The notes under the pieces were generated by a model. That model did not search any database. It was not told where the DNA came from and saw only the letters and a program-made list of their open reading frames with translations. Shown here one piece after another: positions 55,252 to 63,971 of a stretch of 64,000 nt of DNA. The number at the start of each line of letters is the position of its first letter. Position 1 is the stretch's first letter. The position numbers and the translations under genes are program-made. The stretch is from Cyanobium sp. Cruz-8D1 (GTDB taxonomy: Bacteria; Cyanobacteriota; Cyanobacteriia; PCC-6307; Cyanobiaceae): NCBI RefSeq assembly GCF_024345975.1, contig NZ_JAGQCD010000009.1, forward strand, positions 60,975 through 124,974, given 5' to 3'.

Positions 55252-55884
55252 TCAGGCGCGAAGCAAGTCCTCCACCACCGGATCGAGAGCCGCCGGATGG
55301 CGCAGCAGCTGCTGGTGGCTCCAGACCGGCAGCATCCGCCGCGGCCCGATCGGCAGCACCCCATGCCAGCCCGGCAGCACCATCAGATCGGTGGCGGTGC
55401 CATAGCTGCTGCAGTCGATCCCCTGCAGGGGGGTGAGGTCGGCGTTGAGCTGTCGCAGCAGCGCACTGCCCAGCTTGAGATCAGCAACACCGGCCAGCAG
55501 CAGGCGGGGCCAAGGCTGGGCCGTCAAAGTGCCCTGCTGGGGGCTGCCGAGGCTGAGGAAGCGGCGGGTGCGGGCATGGCCACCCATCAGCTGGATCCAG
55601 GTGCGTGCGATGACGCCGCCCATGGAAAAGCCGAGAATGTCGACCGTCTCGCTGCCACCGAACGCCGCCTCAATGTGATCGGCGAGCCGCTGGGCCGAGG
55701 TCTGGATCGGTGCGATGCCGAAGCGCAGTGGCAGGGCGGGCAGCAACAAAGGCTCGCGTCTGCCAGCCAAGCGACGCTCCAGTCGCTCAAACACCCTGGG
55801 GGTGTCGAACAGCCCGTGAACCAGCACCAGCGGGGGCCGAGTGGAGGTTTCCCGGCCTGAAGCCATGGTGGCGGTGAGCATCAC
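55252..55884 (-). CDS. Alpha/beta-fold triacylglycerol lipase-like protein
   Basis: This 210-residue hydrolase has the oxyanion strand PPLVLVHGLFDTPRVFERLE, the nucleophile elbow DILGFSMGGVIARTWIQLMG (Ser in GFSMGG) and SLGSPQQGTL. A candidate Asp lies in TATDLMVLPG and a His in WSHQQLLRHP. It resembles cytosolic lipases and esterases of cyanobacteria. The lipid substrate is unknown. Three in-frame ATG codons (55884, 55881, 55866) are possible starts. Confidence 0.85.
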   Translation of the reverse strand: MMLTATMASGRETSTRPPLVLVHGLFDTPRVFERLERRLAGRREPLLLPALPLRFGIAPIQTSAQRLADHIEAAFGGSETVDILGFSMGGVIARTWIQLMGGHARTRRFLSLGSPQQGTLTAQPWPRLLLAGVADLKLGSALLRQLNADLTPLQGIDCSSYGTATDLMVLPGWHGVLPIGPRRMLPVWSHQQLLRHPAALDPVVEDLLRA

Positions 55885-56178
55885 CCCACCATCTTGCGAT
55901 GGGATGAATCAGGGGACTCGGGTTGAGCGAAACGTGGCGCAGCCCCATCCGGAAGGACGGCCTTAGTCACCACTCTGTTGGATTCCCTTTTGTCCGGCTG
56001 AGCCCTCAATGGCTCTGGGTCAGCGGACGGCGTGGGTGGGCATTGAAAATCTAGTCGTAGAGGTTGGCTGGTGCTTGGACACAGCCTGCTGTCGGTGGTC
56101 AGGAGGGCCTCTTCCAGGGGGGGCTCTCAGGCTGACGGGGTCAGATATTGACGTTCGGGGCGAGCGAGCCAGGAAGAC
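55885..56178. other. Intergenic region with no recognised gene
   Basis: About 294 bases lie between the lipase start and the small membrane protein stop. A plus-strand frame from 56009 has no protein-like features. A small CCATC-GATGG stem is present near 55890. I see no RNA gene or promoter I can support. Confidence 0.4.
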
Positions 56179-56370
56179 TTACTTGATCAGGGGAGAGGCA
56201 GACTGATTCACGGGTTGGATGGTGGTGTTGGTCGCATGGGAGGGCGACGCAACGCCCGCGGAGGAGTCCGCTTTGGACTCGGGGAAAGGAATCACCAGCA
56301 TCGAAACCAGAAAAGCTGCTCCGCTGATCGCAGCCACTGCCAACTGGGCGACTGGGCTTACAGGATCCAT
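56179..56370 (-). CDS. Single-helix small membrane protein
   Basis: This 63-residue protein has one membrane helix at about residues 9-30 (LAVAAISGAAFLVSMLVIPF). A polar tail of Ser, Asn and Thr residues follows, with SKADSSAGVASPSHATNTTI. It starts MDPVSPVA at 56370. It might be a small membrane subunit or anchor; the family is not recognised. No neighbour suggests a role. Confidence 0.65.
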   Translation of the reverse strand: MDPVSPVAQLAVAAISGAAFLVSMLVIPFPESKADSSAGVASPSHATNTTIQPVNQSASPLIK

Positions 56371-56618
56371 GGCCGTCTTTTCACTGCCGCTTAAGCGTAC
56401 ACCAAGCAATCGCTCATGGCCCCAGCAGTCGCCGCGGTGCTGCTGCATCCCTGCCATGGCCGGCCAGTCGGGTCAGGATTCAAACGCAGACAGGACTTTG
56501 AGGGGTTGACGCCCCCCCTACGAGCCCCAGACCCTGCGCCGAGGTGCCCCCCTGGCCAGCCCGTAGACCGCAGATAAACTGAGAAAGAGGGTAAAACTTG
56601 GATGAACCGCCCCAGAGG

Positions 56619-57124
56619 ATGAATCGCTACGACACGCTGGCGGACCTGTGGCGACTGCAGAGCAGCAGGACTGACGAGCTCCAGGAAACCCTCCGCACCC
56701 ATTCCTAATCTTCTGCTCACCGAGCTGGGGGTGGAGGCGAAAACCTGGAAGGAACAGAAGAATCCCTTCCATCGCCGCTATGTGGAGTACCGGCTCTCCC
56801 CCCTTTCCGGGCTTGGAAGGGGAAACGCGGATCGACCGCTACACCCCCAAAGGCGAGCTGGAATTCGCCTTCGTCATCACCTTCGACCATGGCGAAGATC
56901 ACTTCCCGAAGACCCGTTTCCTGCTGCCCCTAGCCACCCGCCTCTACAGGCCGCATCCCCAGTACTGCCTGTGGGACCCCTTCCAGGCAGCTCCGCTGGA
57001 AGGCTTTCTCTGGGTAGCCACCCGACCAGCGGTCATCCAGGACATTGTCACCGTCCTGGATCGGAAGCTGGCGATCGATCCCTTCGAAGGGCCACCCCTA
57101 CCACCAAGGCTTGCTTGCCTCTGA
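56619..57124 (+). pseudogene. Conserved protein of unknown function, frameshifted
   Basis: MNRYDTLADLWRLQSSRTDE starts at 56619 and ends at a TAA after 29 codons. A second frame reads IPNLLLTELGVEAKTWKEQK, then NPFHRRYVEYRLSPL. A third, after a run of seven C near 56800, reads LEGETRIDRYTPKGELEFAF and VITFDHGEDHFPKTRFLLPL, then YCLWDPFQAAPLEGFLWVAT. The last part (to 57124) is clearly protein-like. The three pieces follow each other without gaps, so one gene with two shifts is the simplest reading. The family is not recognised. Confidence 0.6.
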
Positions 57125-57154
57125 TCGACGGCAGCGCTCTGCGGAGCCAGCCGT

Positions 57155-57748
57155 TCAGGCCAGCACCGGAAAGCACCCCCGCAGGCCACTGACGAGCATC
57201 TGCACAGCAATGGCACTCAGCAGCAGGCCCATCAGACGGCTGATCACCTTCTCCTGCAGCTCCCCGAGGGCCTGACGCAGGGGCATCGAGGCGATCAGCA
57301 ACACATAAATAACGATGGCCAGCAGGCCAATCACGGCGCTGAGGGCCGCCTTGCCCTGCCAGGCAGAAGGGGCATCGGCCACCACCAGGGAAATCGCCCC
57401 GGGGCCCGCCAGCAGGGGCAGGCCGATCGGCACCACGCCAGCGCTGTCTTCGGTGCCGTCCAGCGAACCATGGCTCACTTCGCGCCCATCGATCAAGCGC
57501 AGCCCGATGGGCAGCAGGATCAGCCCCCCAGCCACCCGGAACGCCTCCAACGTGATGCCAAACAGGTCGAGCAGGGCCTGGCCCCACCAACAGGCGGCGA
57601 TCAGGGCACAGAGAAAGGTGATCACCGCCAGACGACTGATCCGGCGGATGCGGACGGGATTGCCCCGCCCGGCCTCCACCACCACCGGCAGCAGACCGAT
57701 GGGCGAGCTGATCGCCAGCAGACCGACGGCCGTATTGATCAGGGACAT
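57155..57748 (-). CDS. MarC family integral membrane protein
   Basis: This 197-residue protein has six membrane helices and the MarC/UPF0056 blocks VGLLAISSPIGLLPVVVEAG, LLDLFGITLEAFRVAGGLIL and VVPIGLPLLAGPGAISLVVA. The last helix is RLMGLLLSAIAVQMLVSGLR. The function of the family is unknown; it is not proven to act in multidrug resistance. The ATG at 57748 fits the usual start. It is divergent from the secreted protein at 57902. Confidence 0.88.
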   Translation of the reverse strand: MSLINTAVGLLAISSPIGLLPVVVEAGRGNPVRIRRISRLAVITFLCALIAACWWGQALLDLFGITLEAFRVAGGLILLPIGLRLIDGREVSHGSLDGTEDSAGVVPIGLPLLAGPGAISLVVADAPSAWQGKAALSAVIGLLAIVIYVLLIASMPLRQALGELQEKVISRLMGLLLSAIAVQMLVSGLRGCFPVLA

Positions 57749-57901
57749 GGCGGCCCCGGGGACGCCGGGAAATCGGTGACCATCATCGGAGCCCTGGGTG
57801 TACCCCCACGACCGGACACATCCGGTCATCACCCCATGGCTTCGGTCCCATTGCAGCGGTGGCGAGCGCCGATTGACTGGAGGGCCCTACACGCTCGACC
57901 C

Positions 57902-58519
57902 ATGACCATCACTCGAGCCCGGCTTCGCCGTCGAACCGCACAGACCACGCCGCTGTTGCTGGCTCTGCTGCTTCCCGCTCCGGCAACGGCCACCACCTAC
58001 CAGGCCCTCTGCGGCAACAATCCCTGCACCATCAACCTGGATATGAACGGCATCGGCGGACAGAACACGTTCATCCCGATCGGCCGCATCGCCAAGTGGT
58101 ACACGGGTGGAGAGGAGGGCTACGACAGCACCAACGGCACGGTGGGGGCAGTGGGCGGCGGCACGGCCGGCGCCATCGCCGGCGGGATCCTGCTCGGACC
58201 GGTCGGGCTGGTGGGCGGCATGGTCGGCGGCGCCCTGGCCGGCTCCAAGGCGGGCAAGACGGCGGATCTCTACTTCAGCGTGGTGGGCTACGACAGCTCC
58301 GGCGACAAGACCACCCTCAACTTCCGCTTCGTGAACCCCAGGCCCGCCAACCGGATGAAGCAGGAACTGCCCATGTTCACGGGCCTGGCCATGGGCGAAA
58401 CCCGCTCCCTCGCCGACCTGCAGCGCCACCGGGATCCCCTGCCCCAGCGCCTTGGCGGTGGACCATCACCCCAGTCGATTCCCTCCCAATCCTACGGGGC
58501 CCCCTCCCGTTACCGCTGA
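57902..58519 (+). CDS. Secreted protein with glycine-zipper segment
   Basis: This 205-residue protein has a signal peptide ending near residue 31 (LLLALLLPAPATA). A globular part with a Cys pair, ALCGNNPCTINLDMNGIGGQ, follows. A glycine-zipper-like membrane segment lies at about 80-120 (GAVGGGTAGAIAGGILLGPV, GLVGGMVGGALAGSKAGKT). A beta-rich part (DLYFSVVGYDSSGDKTTLNF) and a proline/serine tail end the protein. It may insert in or oligomerise at a membrane. It is not recognised as a named family. Its 3' end overlaps the convergent acyltransferase gene by 10 bases. Confidence 0.75.
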   Translation: MTITRARLRRRTAQTTPLLLALLLPAPATATTYQALCGNNPCTINLDMNGIGGQNTFIPIGRIAKWYTGGEEGYDSTNGTVGAVGGGTAGAIAGGILLGPVGLVGGMVGGALAGSKAGKTADLYFSVVGYDSSGDKTTLNFRFVNPRPANRMKQELPMFTGLAMGETRSLADLQRHRDPLPQRLGGGPSPQSIPSQSYGAPSRYR

Positions 58520-59376
58520 GCCTCGACGGCCAGCCGATCCAGGGCCTCCTGCATCGTGTGGGTCACCTGCCGATAGCACTGCTGCACATAGGCCCGGTCG
58601 CGGCTGGCGGCATGGCCGCCGCGCTCGAAGCGGATCGGCGGGCAAACCCGCGTGTGGATCCGAACCGGCAGGGGCAGGTTGAGCAACGGACCGAGGGCCA
58701 GCCCCCAGGGAAGGCCCACGTAAAGGGGCATCACCTCCGGATCGATACCAAAGAGCCAGGGCATGCCCCGCTCGTGCAGGGCCCGGAACTGGGGATAGAA
58801 GTCTTCGAGCACCACCAGGGTGTCGTGGGCGCCCCAGGAAATCAGCGGAACGATCGGCAGGCCATGCCAGATCGCCAGGCGCAGGAAGCCGGTGCGGCCG
58901 GCGAAATGGATGCGGCCCCGGTCCCGGTGGGGGCGGAAGGTGTCCTGACCGCCACCGGGGTACACCAGCAGACTGTGGCCCTCCTCCAGGGCCGCCAGGG
59001 CCAGGCGCGGGTGGTAGGGGATGGCACCCGTACGGGAGGCCAGATCCGCCAGCGGGGGATAGCCCAGCCAGACCTTCGGATGCGCCAGCCCCAGCACCCG
59101 GCGCTCCAGGCCGAAACGCCGGAACCAGTCGTACATGACCATGTGCATGTCGGGCGCCGCCAACCCGCCGTTGTGGGTGCCCACGAACAGCGCCGGGTCT
59201 GTAGCGGGGATGTGCTCCCAGCCATCGGAGACGACGCGGAAATAGTGGTGGTAGAGCCAACCCCAGAAGGGCATCAGCCGCCGGATCAACTGCGGATCCC
59301 GGCGTTGCCAGCGGTGCAGCGCGGCCTTGCGGGACACGGGCATGGACGGAAGGAGGGAGCGATCGAGTCTGGTCAC
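58510..59376 (-). CDS. Lysophospholipid acyltransferase-family protein
   Basis: This 288-residue protein resembles the DAGAT-like acyltransferases. Blocks are DPALFVGTHNGGLAAPDMHM (His and Asp of the acyltransferase motif, with longer spacing than HX4D) and LEEGHSLLVYPGGGQDTFRP (YPGG motif). RIHFAGRTGFLRLAIWHGLP and IVPLISWGAHDTL also fit the family. It probably transfers acyl groups to a lipid acceptor at the membrane. The start is GTG at 59376 or ATG at 59343. It is convergent with the gene at 57902. Confidence 0.85.
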   Translation of the reverse strand: MTRLDRSLLPSMPVSRKAALHRWQRRDPQLIRRLMPFWGWLYHHYFRVVSDGWEHIPATDPALFVGTHNGGLAAPDMHMVMYDWFRRFGLERRVLGLAHPKVWLGYPPLADLASRTGAIPYHPRLALAALEEGHSLLVYPGGGQDTFRPHRDRGRIHFAGRTGFLRLAIWHGLPIVPLISWGAHDTLVVLEDFYPQFRALHERGMPWLFGIDPEVMPLYVGLPWGLALGPLLNLPLPVRIHTRVCPPIRFERGGHAASRDRAYVQQCYRQVTHTMQEALDRLAVEAQR

Positions 59377-59480
59377 CCGACGGGCTCCGGCGTGCGGACC
59401 CGACCCCTTGGCCGCTCTTTCTAGGCTCGGCGAGGGCTTAGAGCCTCCCCAGCCCGCGCCCGATCACCCCCTTGCGTCCC

Positions 59481-59903
59481 ATGGCCGAACTCACCCTGCT
59501 GTTCGATGGCGGCTGCCCCCTGTGCCTGCGGGAGGTGAAAATCCTGCGCCGCCGCGATGCTGGCCAGGGCCGCCTGGCCTTCGTGGATGTGGACGACCTC
59601 TCCTACGACCCTGCCCAGCATGGCGGCATCAGCTACGCCGACGCCATGGGCCGCATGCACGCCCTGCGCGCCGACGGCAGCGTGATCCGCGATGTGGAGG
59701 TGTTCCGCCAGGCCTATGGGCTGGTGGGGCTCGGCTGGCTCTATGCGCCCACCCGCTGGCCCTTGCTGCGGCCGCTGGTGGACGCTTTGTACGGACTCTG
59801 GGCCCGCTGGCGGCTGGCCGTCACCGGCCGGCCCGGCCTCGACACGCTCTGCCAAGGGCGCTGCGATGCCGCTACTTCCGCCGTCAGGTCCATGGGTGCC
59901 TGA
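59481..59903 (+). CDS. DCC-family thiol-disulfide oxidoreductase-like protein
   Basis: This 140-residue protein has the DxxCxxC motif in TLLFDGGCPLCLREVKILRR near the start. DVDDLSYDPAQHGGISYADA, GRMHALRADGSVIRDVEVFR and AYGLVGLGWLYAPTRWPLLR follow. A C-terminal membrane-prone helix is included in the last block. The thioredoxin-like fold suggests thiol exchange, but substrates are unknown. The ATG at 59481 fits the motif position. Confidence 0.88.
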   Translation: MAELTLLFDGGCPLCLREVKILRRRDAGQGRLAFVDVDDLSYDPAQHGGISYADAMGRMHALRADGSVIRDVEVFRQAYGLVGLGWLYAPTRWPLLRPLVDALYGLWARWRLAVTGRPGLDTLCQGRCDAATSAVRSMGA

Positions 59904-59957
59904 GGCCCAGGCCGTTGCATCTCTGTCAGGAGGCGGCCCCGTCAAGGGGTTGCTCCG

Positions 59958-61496
59958 TTGACACAGGCGTCTCCATCCCTGGTCCCGGCGGCCCTCGCCC
60001 TGGCCACCACCCTCGCCGTTTCCCCTCCGGCGCTGGCCCTCGAGCAGATCGAGCTGAAGCTGCCGCTGCTGGACACCACCTTCTCCATCCGTCTGGCCGA
60101 GCTTCGCGATCCCCGCAGCCTGCTGGCCGGTGACAGCGACCTGGCCGAGTTCGACCAGGCCACCCAGGGGGCCATCGGGCAACGGATGGTGGAACTGTTC
60201 AACACCCCCCTGCCCCTGCAGGCCCTGGATGTGGCCCGCCAGGTGGTCCCTTCACCCCTGGCCCAGCAGGCGCTGCTGCTGCTCTCCTCCCTCGGTGGCG
60301 TCGACGGGCTGCCGGCCGAAGTCTCCAGTGACACCGCTCTGCAGATCCTCGACCGGGCCGCAGGCCGGGGGAACCTGACGATGCTGGGGGTGCTCCAGGC
60401 CATCCCTGGCCGCACGGCCACGGTGGATGTCGGCAAGGGCCTGGTCCTGCTCCAGCGGATGAACGGTCAGCTGCGGGCCGCCGCCCAGCTGCTGGAGGGG
60501 CAGACCCCGGCGGCGGTGGATCCCGCCCTGGCCGGACCGGGGGCGCTTGCCGTGCGGCGGGACACCCTAAACCTGCCGGTAACCTACCGGCCCCTGCCCC
60601 TGGAGGTGGTGGTGATCCGTCCCTCCCAGCAGGCCTCCGGCCGGCTGGTGGCGATCTCCCACGGGCTCTGGGATGGGCCGGAGAGCTTCGAGGGCTGGGG
60701 ACGGCATCTGGCCAGCCACGGCTACACCGTGTTGCTGCCCCGCCACCCCGGCAGCGACCGGACCCAGCAGCAGGCGATGCTCTCCGGCAAGGTGCCTCCG
60801 CCCTCTCCAGCGGAGCTGCGACTGCGGCCCCTCGACATCTCCGCCCTGATCGATGCGGCCGCGGCGGGGCAGCTGGCGCTGCCGTCCGCTGTGGACTCCC
60901 GTTCCGTGGTGGTGCTGGGCCACTCCTGGGGAGCCACCACGGCCCTTCAACTGGCGGGTGCCCGTCCCCGCTCCCAGCTCCTGCAGAAGCGCTGCAACAA
61001 TCTGCAGGACCCCCAGCGCAACCTCAGCTGGGTGCTGCAGTGCAGCTTCCTGGGCGCCACCGACCAGGCGGCCCTGGCCGACCCGCGGGTGAAAGCGGTG
61101 GTGGCGGTGAGTCCGCCGATGGCGCTCCTGTTCGATGCCGAGGCCGCCCCTGCGTTTCAAGGTCGGGTGCTGCTGGTGAGCGGCAGCCGCGACTGGGTGG
61201 TGCCTCCCGGCCCTGAAGCCATCGCTCCGATGGCGCGCATTGCCCGCCAGGGGAAGGTGGGCCATCGGCTCGTGCTGGTGGGCGGAGGGGATCACTTCAA
61301 CCTGGGCTCCCCCTACGACCAGGCCGGCGGCCCCCTGCGGGGATTGCTGCTGGGCTGGGTGAACGGAGCCTTCGCCGCGGGTCCCGGGGTCGCCCCAGGC
61401 GTGGGGGCCCCAGAGCTGTTGCCCCCGAATGGCTGGGGGGATCACGACCTGTCCCTCAGCGATGTGAGCGACCGGCTGCCGAGTTGGAACCCCTGA
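59958..61496 (+). CDS. DUF1400 plus alpha/beta hydrolase, secreted
   Basis: This 512-residue protein has a signal peptide (about residues 1-27) and an N-terminal DUF1400 domain (about 28-190, LEQIELKLPLLDTTFSIRLA, RMVELFNTPLPLQALDVARQ). An alpha/beta hydrolase follows, with the oxyanion strand LVAISHGLWDGPESFEGWGR and nucleophile VVVLGHSWGATTALQLAG (Ser in GHSWGA). The Asp/His-like late blocks are VLLVSGSRDWVVPP and LVGGGDHFN. It is a likely periplasmic lipase or esterase. It starts with TTG at 59958. A second DUF1400 protein follows 55 bases downstream. Confidence 0.85.
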   Translation: MTQASPSLVPAALALATTLAVSPPALALEQIELKLPLLDTTFSIRLAELRDPRSLLAGDSDLAEFDQATQGAIGQRMVELFNTPLPLQALDVARQVVPSPLAQQALLLLSSLGGVDGLPAEVSSDTALQILDRAAGRGNLTMLGVLQAIPGRTATVDVGKGLVLLQRMNGQLRAAAQLLEGQTPAAVDPALAGPGALAVRRDTLNLPVTYRPLPLEVVVIRPSQQASGRLVAISHGLWDGPESFEGWGRHLASHGYTVLLPRHPGSDRTQQQAMLSGKVPPPSPAELRLRPLDISALIDAAAAGQLALPSAVDSRSVVVLGHSWGATTALQLAGARPRSQLLQKRCNNLQDPQRNLSWVLQCSFLGATDQAALADPRVKAVVAVSPPMALLFDAEAAPAFQGRVLLVSGSRDWVVPPGPEAIAPMARIARQGKVGHRLVLVGGGDHFNLGSPYDQAGGPLRGLLLGWVNGAFAAGPGVAPGVGAPELLPPNGWGDHDLSLSDVSDRLPSWNP

Positions 61497-61551
61497 GCCG
61501 ACAGGGCCCAGCATCTGAACCACACTTGTGCCCCATGGTTCCAGCCCCTGA

Positions 61552-62160
61552 TTGACGTCGCCTCGGCCTTCCCTTCCGCCATCGTCCCGTGCCTGGGGCG
61601 CAGCCGGGCTGGCTGGCCTACTGACCCTGGCCGCCCCATCGGCCCAGGCGGCCGAGCAAGTGGTGTTCGTCAGCGGAGCCTTCCGCCGCTCGATCCCCGT
61701 TGCCGACCTGGAACGGCTGGCCCGAACGGGGGAGGCCGTGGGCCTGCTGGGGGATGCTCTCCGCCTGGGCGGCAAAGAGCCCGCCGAGGTCGGCAAGCTG
61801 CTGAACCACCGGGTGGCGCTGCCGCTGGTGCTGACCACACGGCTGTTGAGCACAGGCTTCGGTGAGAACGCCCTGGAGAAGCTGTCCGTGATCGTTTACC
61901 CCCTGAAGGCGCCGAGGGTGGGGATGGTGGCCCTGCGTTCAGCGACGATCCTCGGACTTCAGACCGGCTCGGGCAGCCTGTCGGCCGTGGGATTCCTGCG
62001 GGCCTATCCCAACGAGGACGTGGCGATCAACCTGCCGGCGTTGCAGTCCGCCCTGGCGGGGCTCAGCGGCATGGGCAACGTCCTCAAAGAGTTCCTCGAA
62101 TCGGACCTGGGATCCAACCTCGAGCGGGTGAGGCCCCCCGGGGCTCCGGCCAAACCCTGA
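61552..62160 (+). CDS. DUF1400-only secreted protein
   Basis: This 202-residue protein has a signal peptide (about residues 14-33) and one DUF1400 domain: EQVVFVSGAFRRSIPVADLE, TGEAVGLLGDALRLGGKEPA, LLNHRVALPLVLTTRLLSTG and VGFLRAYPNEDVAINLPALQ. It has no hydrolase part, unlike its neighbour. It may bind or regulate that enzyme or the cell envelope; no activity is known. It starts with TTG at 61552. Confidence 0.8.
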   Translation: MTSPRPSLPPSSRAWGAAGLAGLLTLAAPSAQAAEQVVFVSGAFRRSIPVADLERLARTGEAVGLLGDALRLGGKEPAEVGKLLNHRVALPLVLTTRLLSTGFGENALEKLSVIVYPLKAPRVGMVALRSATILGLQTGSGSLSAVGFLRAYPNEDVAINLPALQSALAGLSGMGNVLKEFLESDLGSNLERVRPPGAPAKP

Positions 62161-62244
62161 GGAGGTCTGCAGGCCTGTGGAACTGACAGTGGACGCCAGG
62201 GGTGCCGCTCTTACGCTGCATAGTGCTTTCGTCGAACGATCCCC

Positions 62245-62727
62245 GTGACCCGTCGTCCCGCCCTTTCCGCCAGTGCCTGCAGCCTGGTGACCCTGGCCCT
62301 GCTGGCGCTGGCGTCACCGGTGCAAGCGGCCCCGGTGTGCACGTTCCTGGCCCCCATCGGCGCCAACAGCACCAGTCCGGTGGTGGCGAAATCAGTGGGT
62401 CCGGGCAAGGCCATCGGCAGGACCAACTGGAACACCGACTTCATCGTCGACCAGCCCTACAGCAGCTACAAATTCTTCTTCACCGCCAACTCCTCCGACA
62501 CCAACGCCCAGTACCCCGTGGAGGGGTTCATGAAGTTCACCGACGGGAGCAGCCTCCAGGTGATCAACCAGACCATGAATCCACCGATCGGGACCGGCCG
62601 GATGTTCGGACCCTTCCCCGCCATTCCGGGCAAAGCGGCCAGCCAGATGAACTTCAAGGTGGGTGCCAGCAACGATCCCGGGTCCCTGGGCTTCAGTTAC
62701 CGCATCTCGGTGCAGGGTTGCCGCTAA
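62245..62727 (+). CDS. Small secreted protein of unknown function
   Basis: This 160-residue protein has a signal peptide ending near residue 28 (LLALASPVQA). The mature part is beta-rich (FIVDQPYSSYKFFFTANSSD, VEGFMKFTDGSSLQVINQTM, MNFKVGASNDPGSLGFSYRI) with a Cys at both ends (APVCTFLAP and SVQGCR), which could form one disulfide. The family is not recognised. The start is GTG at 62245. It converges on the gene at 62724. Confidence 0.8.
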   Translation: MTRRPALSASACSLVTLALLALASPVQAAPVCTFLAPIGANSTSPVVAKSVGPGKAIGRTNWNTDFIVDQPYSSYKFFFTANSSDTNAQYPVEGFMKFTDGSSLQVINQTMNPPIGTGRMFGPFPAIPGKAASQMNFKVGASNDPGSLGFSYRISVQGCR

Positions 62728-63278
62728 GCCGCCAGGGCCATTGAGGCCTCGGTTTCCTGCAGAGCCAGCCGCTTGAGGATCGCCACCTGGAGCTCGGACT
62801 CGACGGCACACAGCTGCACCGATTCAGACAGGCCGCCGGGAGTGTTGGGGCTGGGCTTGATCTCCAGCCGGTACCAGCGCCGTCCATCCGGCATCGCTTG
62901 GGCCGTGAGAGGCAGGAAGGGGTGACAGGCGACGAGGCGTCGGTCCATCGCCCGACCCAGCAGCAACGCCAGGTCACCATCGTGGTCGTCGCCAAGGCCC
63001 ATCTGGGCATGGAAGGCGGCTTCCAGGCGCTGTTGCTCGGCATCGGTGGCTTCCCTCAGGCCGCGGCACGCTTCGGAGCGGAGGTGCTCCTGCCAGCCAT
63101 GGGCCACGAACACCGGCAGCAGACTGATGTCATCAGCGTCGAAGGCCTGCAACAGGTTGCTCGGCAGGGTCGCGGCGCTGCCGTCAGGGGCATGGCGGAG
63201 CAACCATTCCTGCAGGGCCGTCGCTGACTCCAGCGTGCCGTCAACCCTTTTCTCGACTCTCATTAACCCTGGCTTCAT
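62724..63278 (-). CDS. Unknown protein, overlapping the fibrillin-like gene
   Basis: This 184-residue protein is soluble and helical/beta mixed: MKPGLMRVEKRVDGTLESAT, ALQEWLLRHAPDGSAATLPS, AFDADDISLLPVFVAHGWQE, HAQMGLGDDHDGDLALLLGR and RRWYRLEIKPSPNTPGGLSE. It is not recognised. The ATG at 63278 overlaps the preceding stop (ATGA) and is preceded by GAAGG, so the start and coupling are well supported. ATG at 63263 would be the alternative. Confidence 0.75.
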   Translation of the reverse strand: MKPGLMRVEKRVDGTLESATALQEWLLRHAPDGSAATLPSNLLQAFDADDISLLPVFVAHGWQEHLRSEACRGLREATDAEQQRLEAAFHAQMGLGDDHDGDLALLLGRAMDRRLVACHPFLPLTAQAMPDGRRWYRLEIKPSPNTPGGLSESVQLCAVESELQVAILKRLALQETEASMALAA

Positions 63279-63811
63279 TTTGACCCTTCGCCACTTTCGA
63301 GGAGCCACAGGGCCAGGCCACCGCCGCGGCCCCGGGCCGCCAGCCACCCGAGGGACTCCCCCGTCCAGGGCAGCCCCACGACAGGCGCTGGGTGTTCGGC
63401 AGCAATCAGGGCGAAGAACGGTCGGCGCAGCGGGTCAGGCGGGGGCAGGGCACGCTGGATCAGCACCCGTCCACCCAGCAGCAGCAGCAGCCGGTCGAAG
63501 CTGAAGACGAGCAGGGGACGGCGGCCCTGCAGCCGACCAAGGCCTTCGAAACGCAACTCGAGGGCACCGAGGCGCACGCTGTTGACCATCCGCATCCCCT
63601 CACCGCCTTCGGCCTCCTGGACTGGCGCCAACTGCAGGCGGGCCGCCAGTCCACGCAGCAAGGTGGCACCGATCGCGGCCGGCCGGAGGCTTCCTTTGCT
63701 CCAGACGCGCTCCAGTCGCCAGGAGCCAATCAGCGCAGCCTGGCTCAGACCACTGCCCTCCTGGCGGCAGCGTCGTTCACGCTCCAGCAACTGTTGGGCA
63801 TCGGGGATCAC
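63275..63811 (-). CDS. Fibrillin/PAP-like lipocalin-fold protein, tentative
   Basis: This 178-residue protein reads LIGSWRLERVWSKGSLRPAA near residue 25. It continues NSVRLGALELRFEGLGRLQG, RRPLLVFSFDRLLLLLGGRV and GWLAARGRGGGLALWLL. The strand order resembles plastid-lipid-associated (fibrillin) proteins, but the match is weak. A role in thylakoid lipids would follow from that only. The GTG at 63811 was chosen; a TTG at 63841 is possible. It overlaps the next gene. Confidence 0.65.
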   Translation of the reverse strand: MIPDAQQLLERERRCRQEGSGLSQAALIGSWRLERVWSKGSLRPAAIGATLLRGLAARLQLAPVQEAEGGEGMRMVNSVRLGALELRFEGLGRLQGRRPLLVFSFDRLLLLLGGRVLIQRALPPPDPLRRPFFALIAAEHPAPVVGLPWTGESLGWLAARGRGGGLALWLLESGEGSK

Positions 63812-63937
63812 GGCAGTACGGCTCCAGCAGCAGGATGCCAACGGTAGGAAGGGCCAGCCGCCAAACGCCCGGACCCCGTCGCAATCTCCAGCTGCTATTG
63901 AGAATCGCTTGCAAAAGGGGTGGTTAAGCGTCTAGGT

Positions 63938-63954
63938 TGCGAGCAGTTCGCAAT
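63938..63954. promoter_or_regulatory. Inverted repeat upstream of the last gene
   Basis: TTGCGA and TCGCAA are perfect complements separated by five bases, 17 bases before the ATG at 63972. It has the size of a dimeric repressor site. A second loose palindrome (TTGAGAATCGCTTGCAA) lies 40 bases upstream. The regulator is unknown. Confidence 0.35.
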
Positions 63955-63971
63955 AAGGGCGCCCCTCTCCG

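Noticed and set aside
56009..56206. A 65-residue plus-strand frame
   Set aside because: There is no signal, domain or codon pattern; it lies in an intergenic region and overlaps the stop of the small membrane protein.
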